From Muribaculaceae bacterium (lineage in GTDB: Bacteria > Bacteroidota > Bacteroidia > Bacteroidales > Muribaculaceae), in NCBI GenBank assembly GCA_009775225.1, contig VSPE01000071.1, positions 1 to 5,557 on the forward strand: a DNA stretch of 5,557 nt, in the 5' to 3' direction. Positions within the stretch are counted from its first letter, which is position 1; each line of letters begins with the position of its first letter. The notes under the pieces are model-generated. The model was not told the DNA's origin. It made no database searches and saw only the letters and a program-made list of their open reading frames with translations. Both the position numbers and the translations under genes were made by a program. Shown here in pieces: positions 1-5,557 of this stretch.

Positions 1-1
1 G

Positions 2-289
2 CTCCCTCCTCGCAAACTGCTCCTTAACATAAAATTCACCACCCTGTCGTTAACAATGATTATTAAACAACCTCTTATACTTCCGAGTCAGATATACCCC
101 GTTGCCGACCGGGGCACAGGAACAGGCATCGCCGCCGGACTCGGGAAAGCCGGAGCCGTACTCGGAGCCTTCCTTATACCCGTGCTGCTCAAAAGCGGCG
201 GCACACAACTTGTCTTAATAATCTCGATAGCAGTAATGGTGGCCGGCGCTGTCATCACACAGGTTGCCGGCCGGATAATAAACAGATAA
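2..289 (+). pseudogene. C-terminal remnant of an MFS transporter, probably disrupted
   Basis: The segment from about base 80 reads LPSQIYPV, then RGTGTGIAAGLGKAGAVLG, then two hydrophobic stretches. This is the typical loop and last two helices of major facilitator superfamily transporters (sugar, phosphate or organic-acid symporter type); the substrate cannot be told. The frame is open back to base 2, so an automatic caller may report an ORF from the ATG at 56 (77 aa) or a partial gene running off the left edge. However, the residues before LPSQ in this frame (with R and several K) do not look like the expected hydrophobic helix and GPN-TT loop. In the frame shifted by one base, bases 67-78 encode T-T-S-Y, which is what family members have just before (I)LPS, and a stop lies at 64-66. 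This suggests a frameshift at about 79 and a decayed gene. An intact gene with a divergent loop, or a sequencing error, remains possible. MFS identity is fairly sure; the pseudogene status is less so. Confidence 0.5.
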
Positions 290-301
290 AATACATTCAT
301 C

Positions 302-1024
302 ATGGCAGCGACAAAAAACACCACAGACTATCGCAGCAGGAGCGAACACTACATCAACGGCTTTATGAATTTGTTGGTGCTCATACTCTCGATGCTGCTT
401 ATCGTATGGATTTCAATCGACACCTTCAAGCGTATCAACTTTCTTGAAAACCACGCCTATATGACCTTCCAGTTCTGGGTATGCGTGGTCTTCGTCATTG
501 ACTTCTTTATCGGTCTGTACTATGCCGAGAACAAGTGGCGCTACTTCTGGCACCGCTTCTTATTCCTGCTACTGTCGATACCCTACCTTAACATCATAAA
601 TCAGATGGACATACATCTGAGCCACGACGCGCTTTACTTTGTGCGCTTCATCCCTCTGGCACGCGGCGCTCTGGCACTTGCTATCGTTATCAGCTATCTA
701 TCGAACAACGCCATAACGAGCCTGTTCATATCATATCTGTCTATAATGATTTTGGTGGCTTACTTCTGCTCTCTCATATTCTATGAGCGTGAGGCCGGAG
801 TGAACCCCGACGTAAACTCCTACTGGACTGCACTATGGTGGTCGGCAATGAATATGTCGACAGTCGGCTGCTATATAAACCCTGTCACGGTTTCAGGAAA
901 AATCGTGGCAGTGATACTTCCTGTCTCCGGCATGATTATATTCCCCCTGTTCACGGTATATCTTACCGATTACGTGACACGAGCGGTCAAGAAAGCCCGC
1001 AAGGAAGACCAAGAGTCCGAATGA
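302..1024 (+). CDS. Six-helix ion channel-like membrane protein with atypical filter
   Basis: This 240-residue protein looks like a voltage-gated-type cation (potassium) channel of the inner membrane. Hydrophobic segments lie at about residues 20-41, 54-75, 81-100, 111-133, 136-161 and 200-224. The fourth has spaced arginines (R115, R121), like a weak S4 sensor. Between the fifth and sixth lies a pore-helix-like stretch with WTALWW at 175-180, followed by MSTVGCYINPVT at 185-196. The position of TVG matches the potassium filter TVGYGD, but the following residues are C-Y-I-N. The tail after residue 225 is short, basic then acidic, with no RCK or cyclic-nucleotide domain. The ATG at 302 lies 12 bases after the previous stop, in an A/T-rich context without a Shine-Dalgarno motif, as is usual in Bacteroidetes. 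From memory, related Bacteroidales proteins also carry a TVG followed by non-YGD residues, so the filter may be a lineage trait. Channel fold is likely; ion selectivity is unknown. Confidence 0.7.
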   Translation: MAATKNTTDYRSRSEHYINGFMNLLVLILSMLLIVWISIDTFKRINFLENHAYMTFQFWVCVVFVIDFFIGLYYAENKWRYFWHRFLFLLLSIPYLNIINQMDIHLSHDALYFVRFIPLARGALALAIVISYLSNNAITSLFISYLSIMILVAYFCSLIFYEREAGVNPDVNSYWTALWWSAMNMSTVGCYINPVTVSGKIVAVILPVSGMIIFPLFTVYLTDYVTRAVKKARKEDQESE

Positions 1025-1047
1025 AACGAAAAGTGAATTTGGCATAC

Positions 1048-1072
1048 CTTATTTAAAATTCTTACAAATAAG
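1048..1072. repeat. 7-bp perfect inverted repeat abutting the feoAB promoter
   Basis: CTTATTT at 1048-1054 and AAATAAG at 1066-1072 are exact reverse complements separated by 11 bases. The right arm touches the proposed -33 element at 1072-1075. The arms are AT-rich and no T-run follows, so it is a poor terminator for the channel gene. The position suits a repressor operator, for example for an iron-responsive regulator of feoAB, but it does not match a classical Fur box that I can recognise. The symmetry is observed; the operator role is inference. Confidence 0.35.
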
Positions 1073-1103
1073 TTGGTCATTCGGAAATTAATTGCGAACT
1101 TTG
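1072..1103 (+). promoter_or_regulatory. Bacteroidetes-type promoter of feoAB
   Basis: A -33-like GTTG at 1072-1075 is followed by 20 bases and then a -7-like GAACTTTG at 1096-1103. The Bacteroidetes primary sigma factor consensus is TTTG, about 19-21 bases, then TAnnTTTG. The TTTG half of the -7 box is perfect; the TA half is GA. A transcription start would fall near 1110, leaving a 5' leader of about 18 bases before the ATG at 1128. The inverted repeat next to the -33 box would be well placed to regulate it. Confidence 0.55.
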
Positions 1104-1127
1104 CCCCTGCAAAGAACAGCATTAAAG

Positions 1128-3689
1128 ATGAGACTATCAGAGCTTGAGACCGGGCGCACCGGAATTGTGGTAAAGGTACATGGACACGGAGCTTTCAGAA
1201 AGCGCCTTACAGAAATGGGCTTTGTAAAAGGCCATGCAGTGACAGTGCGCCTGCACGCACCCTTGCGCGACCCAATCAAATACAGCATACTCGGCTATGA
1301 AGTATCGCTGCGACGCAGTGAAGCCGCATTGATTGATGTGGTAAGCATCGACGATGCCGAAGCCGCAACAATAGGCGAAGCCGCCATACACACACATGCC
1401 GCCGAAACCGAACCGGATGATGAAAGCGCACACACACGTTTCCACAACGAGCTCCACACTATCAATGTAGCTTTGATTGGCAATCCCAACTGCGGCAAGA
1501 CATCGCTTTTCAATATCGCGTCGGGAGCAAAAGAGCACGTAGGTAACTACAGCGGAGTGACGGTCGATGCCAAAACGGGATACTTCAAATACAAAGGATA
1601 TCGCTTCAATATTGTCGACCTCCCTGGCACATACTCTCTCACCTGCTACTCGCCTGAAGAACTTTACGTGCGCCAATACCTTCGTGAACACACCCCCGAC
1701 GTAATCATCAACGTAGTAGACTCATCCAACCTTCAGCGCAACCTATTCCTCACCACAGAACTTATCGACATGGATGCGCGCATGGTAATCGCGCTCAACA
1801 TGTACGATGAATTGCGCGAGCATGGCGACAGCCTGGACTCCGATACTCTCGGGCGCATGATAGGCGTGCCTATGGTGCCGGTAGTATCAAAGTCGGGCGA
1901 AGGCATCGACCGCCTCTTCGATACCGTTATTTCTGTCTACGAAGACTGCGACGATGTAGTGCGCCACATACACGTGAACCTCGGCACCGACCTTGAGGCC
2001 GCCATTCGCCAGATAGTAGACCTCATCAAAGCCACACCGTCGTCGAGCAAACACTTCTCTCCGCGCTACATGGCTATCAAACTCCTCGAAGGCGACCATG
2101 AAATGGAAGAGGAAATCCCCGCATCGGAGCTGAAAGAAAGCAAAGATGCGGCCGGTAGAAGTGATGCTCCGCCGCGCCGACACTCCTTCTTAAGAAGATG
2201 GCTTTCGCACGGCGACTGCTGCGTTGCGCCCCGGCCGGCACGCCGCCCCCGCTGGCGCGAACACGTACGCCCGGGCTCCGACAATCCCGTGATACTGCTG
2301 CGTGACAAGCTGAGAGGCAATATCGAGAGCATGAGAAACGAAGAAATATCGTCGATTGTGGCCGCCGAAAAATACGGTTTCGTGGCAGGCGCACTCGCCG
2401 AGACATACGTGCAGGGCAAGAAGGAGAGCGGACGTACAACACGTATGCTCGATGCCATAGTCACCAACAAGCTCATCGGCTTCCCGCTATTCTTCGTAAT
2501 AATGTTTGTAATCTTCTGGGCGACATTCGTCATCGGCCAGTACCCTATGGGCTGGATTGAAGACGGCGTGGCATGGCTCAGCGGACTTGTAGAACGGATT
2601 ATGAGGCCCGGCCCACTCAAAGACCTTGTAGCCGACGGCATAATAGGCGGTGTGGGCGGCGTGATAGTATTCCTGCCGAACATCCTCATATTGTACTTCT
2701 GCATCTCATTCATGGAAGATTCCGGCTACATGGCCAGGGCTGCCTTCATCATGGATAAGGTGATGCACTGCATAGGCTTGCACGGCAAGTCGTTTATCCC
2801 CCTCATCATGGGCTTTGGCTGCAATGTGCCGGCAATAATGGCCTCCCGCGCCATCGAGAGCCGTTCGAGCCGTATCATCACCATCCTCATCAACCCCTTC
2901 ATGTCGTGCTCGGCGCGCCTACCAATTTTCGTGCTGCTCACGGGCACCTTCTTCGCATCGCATGCCGCATTGGTGATGATGTCGATGTACCTGGTCGGCA
3001 TACTTGCCGCAGTTGTCACGGCACGCCTTCTGCGGCGCTTTCTGTTCCGCAAAGACGAGACACCCTTCGTAATGGAGCTGCCTCCCTACCGCATGCCCAC
3101 CATGAAAGCATCGCTGCGCCACACCTGGTCAAAAGGTGCGCAGTACCTCAAGAAAATGGGCGGCATCATACTCTTTGCAAGTATCGTGGTGTGGGCGCTG
3201 AACTACTTCCCCCTCGACCGCAAGGAACCGCTTACACCCGAAGAATACGCTGCCGCCAGCATCGACGACTCGACTATCGATCCCGAGCGCGACTCCTACC
3301 TCGAGATGATAGGCAAATTCATCAACCCCGTCATGGAGCCTTTAGGCTTCGAATGGCGCGCTTCTGTAGCTGCTTTGGCCGGTATACCTGCCAAAGAGAT
3401 TGTAGTATCTACTCTCGGTGTGCTCTATACCAACGATGAGGCCACTACCGACAGCCGCCTTGGCGAGCGCCTAACGGCCCCTAATCCCACAACAGGCAGA
3501 CCAGATTTCACACCGGCAGTAGCACTCAGTTTCCTTGTGTTCGTGCTGCTCTACTGCCCTTGCATGGCAACGGTGACAGCTATTGCCCGCGAAACCGGCT
3601 CATGGCGCTATGCCACATTCAGTGCCGTCTACAACACTGCACTGGCATGGGTGGCAGCCTTCGCCGTATACCGCTTAATGCTGCTCTAA
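1128..3689 (+). CDS. feoB: FeoAB fused ferrous iron transport protein
   Basis: This 853-residue protein imports Fe(II) across the inner membrane and joins FeoA and FeoB in one chain, as is common in Bacteroidetes. Residues 1-75 are a FeoA SH3-like domain (MRLSELETG at the start, KRLTEMGFVKG at 26-35, DPIKY and GYEVSLRR at 48-63). A His- and acid-rich linker follows at about 85-112. The FeoB G domain has G1 GNPNCGKTS 118-126, G2 GVTVD 143-147, G3 DLPG 164-167, G4 NMYD 224-227 and a G5-like VSKSGEG 253-259. The membrane part starts near 448 and carries FLPNI 515-519, EDSGYMARAAF 530-540, GFGCNVPAIMASR 562-574, NPFMSCSARLPIF 589-601 and YCPCMATV 809-816, so both gate motifs are present. Residues about 338-385 form an Arg-rich insertion in the cytosolic helical region. 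The ATG at 1128 was chosen over an in-frame TTG at 1092, because FeoA homology begins there and 1092 lies inside the promoter. Identity is very sure. Confidence 0.96.
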   Translation: MRLSELETGRTGIVVKVHGHGAFRKRLTEMGFVKGHAVTVRLHAPLRDPIKYSILGYEVSLRRSEAALIDVVSIDDAEAATIGEAAIHTHAAETEPDDESAHTRFHNELHTINVALIGNPNCGKTSLFNIASGAKEHVGNYSGVTVDAKTGYFKYKGYRFNIVDLPGTYSLTCYSPEELYVRQYLREHTPDVIINVVDSSNLQRNLFLTTELIDMDARMVIALNMYDELREHGDSLDSDTLGRMIGVPMVPVVSKSGEGIDRLFDTVISVYEDCDDVVRHIHVNLGTDLEAAIRQIVDLIKATPSSSKHFSPRYMAIKLLEGDHEMEEEIPASELKESKDAAGRSDAPPRRHSFLRRWLSHGDCCVAPRPARRPRWREHVRPGSDNPVILLRDKLRGNIESMRNEEISSIVAAEKYGFVAGALAETYVQGKKESGRTTRMLDAIVTNKLIGFPLFFVIMFVIFWATFVIGQYPMGWIEDGVAWLSGLVERIMRPGPLKDLVADGIIGGVGGVIVFLPNILILYFCISFMEDSGYMARAAFIMDKVMHCIGLHGKSFIPLIMGFGCNVPAIMASRAIESRSSRIITILINPFMSCSARLPIFVLLTGTFFASHAALVMMSMYLVGILAAVVTARLLRRFLFRKDETPFVMELPPYRMPTMKASLRHTWSKGAQYLKKMGGIILFASIVVWALNYFPLDRKEPLTPEEYAAASIDDSTIDPERDSYLEMIGKFINPVMEPLGFEWRASVAALAGIPAKEIVVSTLGVLYTNDEATTDSRLGERLTAPNPTTGRPDFTPAVALSFLVFVLLYCPCMATVTAIARETGSWRYATFSAVYNTALAWVAAFAVYRLMLL

Positions 3690-3691
3690 TC

Positions 3692-4801
3692 ATGGGACTA
3701 AGCAGTAACATATTATGGCATCAGACCACTGAGAAAGGGTTTTACAGCATCCTACGGTCGAAGCAGCTGCTATACAGTTACAGTATTGAGACTATAATTG
3801 CAGGCAACGAACGGCATGTGGAGGCATTTCCGATGATAAGCCTCTCAGACCTTCCGTTTGCCGAACTCGATTTCTACCTGAACTGCGAGAAATATGACAG
3901 CTCCGATGCAAAATTCAAGAGCTACGGAGGATATATTTTAGGCTTCAGCCGAAACTGGGGCATAAGCAATAAATTCTCTCCCGTATGGTATTGCGAGACT
4001 TATCATCAAGGGCTTTCACGCATCATCTCAAGCTGGAAAGACAAGCATGGCGACGAATTGTTGTATCATCTCATCGGGAATATAAAGAACACCGAAGGAG
4101 AACTGCCAAAAGCTAATGCCGATGTATACCGCTTCTACAACGAGCGCGAATACCGACTGCTGCTTGAAAACGGGCATGCCAAAACACTTTCGGAAATTGA
4201 CTACCACAGCTATAAGAAGGAACACGGCGGCTCTTCGCTGCTTGTTCCGCATATCGGCGTCAGCTTTACATTTGCCGACCTGCGGTATATTATTGTCCCT
4301 CACGAATATGCTCGTGCCGAATTTGAGAAGCTCCCATCTGATGAGAGGCCCAATATACCTGTTTTCACCCGCGATGAAGTCAATCAAAACTTCATCGGCA
4401 TACGGCATCACCATATAACCAAGCCGGAATACGACGAGCCTAAAGAACCAATAGAAAACAAAGAAAACAATACAGCACCGGCACACATTACAGCACTCGC
4501 AAATACTGCACACCTCATATCAGAATCGAGCAACCCTCCCACACCTAATTTCAAAAAGGTTCTCGAAATACCAGACTACACATCTTTGGTAGAGCCTGCG
4601 GCAATCTCTTTCATAAGGTCGATGGAAGAGTCAATACCGAAGCTTCCGGAAATAATAAATCCTTTGGAAGAATCAATGAAATGGGCCAACACCATAGCGG
4701 AAACCTTTAAGTCGCCTTTCGCAGATATGCACATTGGTTTCAAGCCCCAAAACATTGACTCCAAAGACTTCGACAATACTACAGACTTGCATCAGGAATA
4801 A
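3692..4801 (+). CDS. AbiGi-like putative abortive phage-resistance protein
   Basis: This 369-residue soluble protein resembles the AbiGi family (Pfam 'putative abortive phage resistance protein AbiGi, antitoxin'), recognised by motif order from memory. The matching pieces are NILWHQTTEKGFYSIL at 6-21, FPMISLSDLPFAEL at 46-59 (family: PM-C-CDIPL), YGGYILGFSRNWG at 78-90 (family: YG-YGIG-SKEW), PVWY at 97-100, FYNEREYR at 148-155 (family: FYDEREWR) and LRYIIVPHE at 197-205. Residues from about 245 on form an acidic, Pro/Asn-rich tail of about 125 residues that I do not recognise. No signal peptide or membrane segment is visible. The ATG at 3692 starts the family match and lies two bases after the feoAB stop. 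The open frame reaches an ATG at 3560, but that part overlaps the conserved FeoB C-terminus. The tight spacing and lack of a visible promoter suggest transcription with feoAB. The biochemical activity of the family is not established to my knowledge. Confidence 0.72.
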   Translation: MGLSSNILWHQTTEKGFYSILRSKQLLYSYSIETIIAGNERHVEAFPMISLSDLPFAELDFYLNCEKYDSSDAKFKSYGGYILGFSRNWGISNKFSPVWYCETYHQGLSRIISSWKDKHGDELLYHLIGNIKNTEGELPKANADVYRFYNEREYRLLLENGHAKTLSEIDYHSYKKEHGGSSLLVPHIGVSFTFADLRYIIVPHEYARAEFEKLPSDERPNIPVFTRDEVNQNFIGIRHHHITKPEYDEPKEPIENKENNTAPAHITALANTAHLISESSNPPTPNFKKVLEIPDYTSLVEPAAISFIRSMEESIPKLPEIINPLEESMKWANTIAETFKSPFADMHIGFKPQNIDSKDFDNTTDLHQE

Positions 4802-4804
4802 TCA

Positions 4805-4859
4805 CTCGGTAGGGGCGGAAATCGCTCCGACCGAGGCAACGAAAAACAAAGACTTTTTT
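4805..4859 (+). terminator. Hairpin with delayed T-run; terminator or attenuator
   Basis: CTCGGT at 4805-4810 pairs with ACCGAG at 4830-4835. After one A-G mismatch, GGGGCG at 4812-4817 pairs with CGCTCC at 4823-4828 (one G-U), closing a 5-base loop at 4818-4822. This GC-rich stem starts three bases after the AbiGi-like stop codon. Six T's follow only at 4854-4859, 18 bases past the stem, so it is not a textbook intrinsic terminator. It may reduce transcription into the next gene, protect the 3' end of the upstream message, or hide the start of the 214-residue gene, whose ATG is at 4865. The pairing is observed; the role is inferred. Confidence 0.45.
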
Positions 4860-4864
4860 AGCGA

Positions 4865-5509
4865 ATGAACTCACTGCGCATACAAGAAAAGGTAAGTCGA
4901 AACACAGACTTCAACAATGCCGTAAAATATAAGAAAATACGGCTGATTGAGAATGCTATAGCTCTGAACGGATATAATGTCCAAGGGAGCTTTGATTTCC
5001 ACACTATGTGGGAGTCTAAAGACGGCAAATACAGAGTCGGTGTAGGAAAATATGGAAAAGAATATTATTCAGACTCTATCCGGTGGAAAGATGGTCATAA
5101 GGGGAACAATCCCAACGATATGCGCCCGACTATCTGGAAAGACGATGCTGCAATAGAATTTGACGGCAGTTTCGACCATGTTTTCAACTTCTTCCAGCAA
5201 GTCAGCAAGATTGATTCCAGAGCACTGGAAATCCTTGGATGTCTTATGGTCAGGAACGCGTATTTGCTGGATCACGATGACAGTTTGCAATACGCACCTC
5301 CAGCCGAGGCAATTGAATATCTCAATTCTGTCATATCGGAATACGAAGGCATAAGCGTAGAGGCATATCTGCACTATCTTGAAATGATTGCATTAAACGA
5401 AGATGTGAAGTATTACACGCTTGGCTATGACGTGCACTCCGGCACGGGTAGAAAGAACAACCTGCTTACCTACGCACACTTAATTTGTAATAGACAAGAC
5501 TTCATCTGA
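4865..5509 (+). CDS. Hypothetical protein, possible partner of AbiGi-like gene
   Basis: I do not recognise this 214-residue protein. It appears soluble: no signal peptide and no convincing transmembrane helix. The N-terminal 30 residues are basic (RIQEKVSR, KYKKIR). Residues about 40-110 are rich in aromatic and charged residues (GSFDFHTMWESKDG, RVGVGKYG, MRPTIWKDD, IEFDGSFDHVFNFF). Residues 115-137 look helical (DSRALEILGCLMVRNAYLLDHDD), and the C-terminus has YLEMIALNEDVKYYTLGY at 171-188 and GRKNNLLTYAHLI at 195-207. The last piece feels like a conserved block, which would fit an enzyme or nucleic-acid-binding family, but no catalytic signature is clear. In particular there is no nucleotidyltransferase motif as in AbiGii/AbiEii toxins. 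It starts 63 bases after the AbiGi-like gene, in the same direction, behind a hairpin. Its sampled base composition is lower in GC than feoAB, which could reflect horizontal transfer. That it is a real gene is likely; its function is unknown. Confidence 0.6.
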   Translation: MNSLRIQEKVSRNTDFNNAVKYKKIRLIENAIALNGYNVQGSFDFHTMWESKDGKYRVGVGKYGKEYYSDSIRWKDGHKGNNPNDMRPTIWKDDAAIEFDGSFDHVFNFFQQVSKIDSRALEILGCLMVRNAYLLDHDDSLQYAPPAEAIEYLNSVISEYEGISVEAYLHYLEMIALNEDVKYYTLGYDVHSGTGRKNNLLTYAHLICNRQDFI

Positions 5510-5556
5510 CAAATAAATTATTTCACCGAGAAAAAATTGTCAGATTGTGTTGACAA
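5505..5556. repeat. Three TGACAA/TTGTCA copies forming alternative hairpins
   Basis: TCTGACAA at 5505-5512 and TTGTCAGA at 5537-5544 are perfect 8-base inverted arms with a 24-base loop. The first arm overlaps the stop codon of the 214-residue gene. TTGTCA at 5537-5542 can also pair with TGACAA at 5551-5556, with an 8-base spacer, so the middle copy can join either side. AAATAA at 5511-5516 and TTATTT at 5518-5523 add an AT-rich palindrome. This could be an operator or leader for a gene beyond the right edge, or a mobile-element boundary. No coding sequence is visible in 5510-5557. Confidence 0.35.
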
Positions 5557-5557
5557 A

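Noticed and set aside
1048..1072. Inverted repeat as an intrinsic terminator of the channel gene
   Set aside because: The stem is AT-rich with an 11-base loop and no T-run follows, so termination would be weak at best.
1092..1127. Upstream TTG start extending FeoAB by 12 residues
   Set aside because: It lies inside the proposed promoter, before the likely transcription start, and the FeoA domain match begins exactly at the ATG at 1128.
1137..1691. Minus-strand open frame of 184 codons opposite the FeoA and G domain
   Set aside because: It mirrors conserved FeoAB sequence and has no sensible domain or start context.
2066..2713. Long open frame on the minus strand (215 codons)
   Set aside because: It lies entirely opposite the highly conserved FeoB coding frame, and its product shows no recognisable motif; GC-rich coding sequence often leaves such open shadows.
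3560..3691. Upstream ATG extending the AbiGi-like protein by 44 residues
   Set aside because: This stretch overlaps the conserved C-terminus of FeoB in another frame, and the family match begins at the ATG at 3692.
4028..4513. Minus-strand open frame of 161 codons with a hydrophobic, Cys-rich start
   Set aside because: It is opposite the AbiGi-like core, whose motifs are convincing on the plus strand; the apparent hydrophobicity arises from the reverse complement of Asn/Lys/Glu codons.
4865..5509. Reading the 214-residue protein as an AbiGii nucleotidyltransferase toxin
   Set aside because: No GS motif followed by paired Asp residues, as expected for that fold, can be seen in the sequence.
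1..5557. CRISPR array, tRNA, rRNA, insertion sequence or riboswitch
   Set aside because: No regularly spaced repeats, cloverleaf sequences, transposase motifs or known riboswitch cores were seen on either strand.

Overview
The window looks like a chromosomal segment of a Bacteroidales bacterium, probably a gut lineage such as Muribaculaceae, Bacteroidaceae or a relative. The evidence is a fused FeoA-FeoB iron transporter, a promoter matching the Bacteroidetes -33/-7 pattern (TTTG and TAnnTTTG), and start codons without clear Shine-Dalgarno sequences. The exact family is an inference. All genes read on the + strand, coding density is high, and no stretch over 300 bases lacks a gene.

Layout. 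(1) Bases 2-289 hold the C-terminal end of a major facilitator superfamily (MFS) transporter. Its conserved loop appears split between two frames, so it may be a decaying gene. (2) Bases 302-1024 encode a 240-residue six-helix channel-like protein with a potassium-channel pore layout but an atypical filter (TVGCYI instead of TVGYGD). (3) Bases 1025-1127 are the only substantial regulatory gap before the iron gene. They hold a 7-bp inverted repeat abutting a good Bacteroidetes promoter. (4) Bases 1128-3689 encode FeoAB (853 aa) with all expected GTPase and membrane-gate motifs, plus an unusual arginine-rich, very GC-rich insertion in the cytosolic helical region. (5) Two bases after the feoAB stop begins a 369-residue protein with hallmarks of the AbiGi family (putative abortive phage-resistance antitoxins). 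(6) A 63-base gap with a strong hairpin leads to a 214-residue protein I do not recognise. (7) The last 48 bases carry TGACAA/TTGTCA repeats that can form alternative hairpins.

How the parts may work together. FeoAB imports Fe(II) across the inner membrane. The AbiGi-like gene has no visible promoter and is almost flush with feoAB, so it probably shares the feoAB transcript. The AbiGi-like gene and the unknown downstream gene form a candidate two-gene defence or toxin-antitoxin module. The classical AbiGii nucleotidyltransferase partner is not present in the window, which makes this pair the best candidate here for something undescribed. Function of the pair is inference from family resemblance and gene order only.
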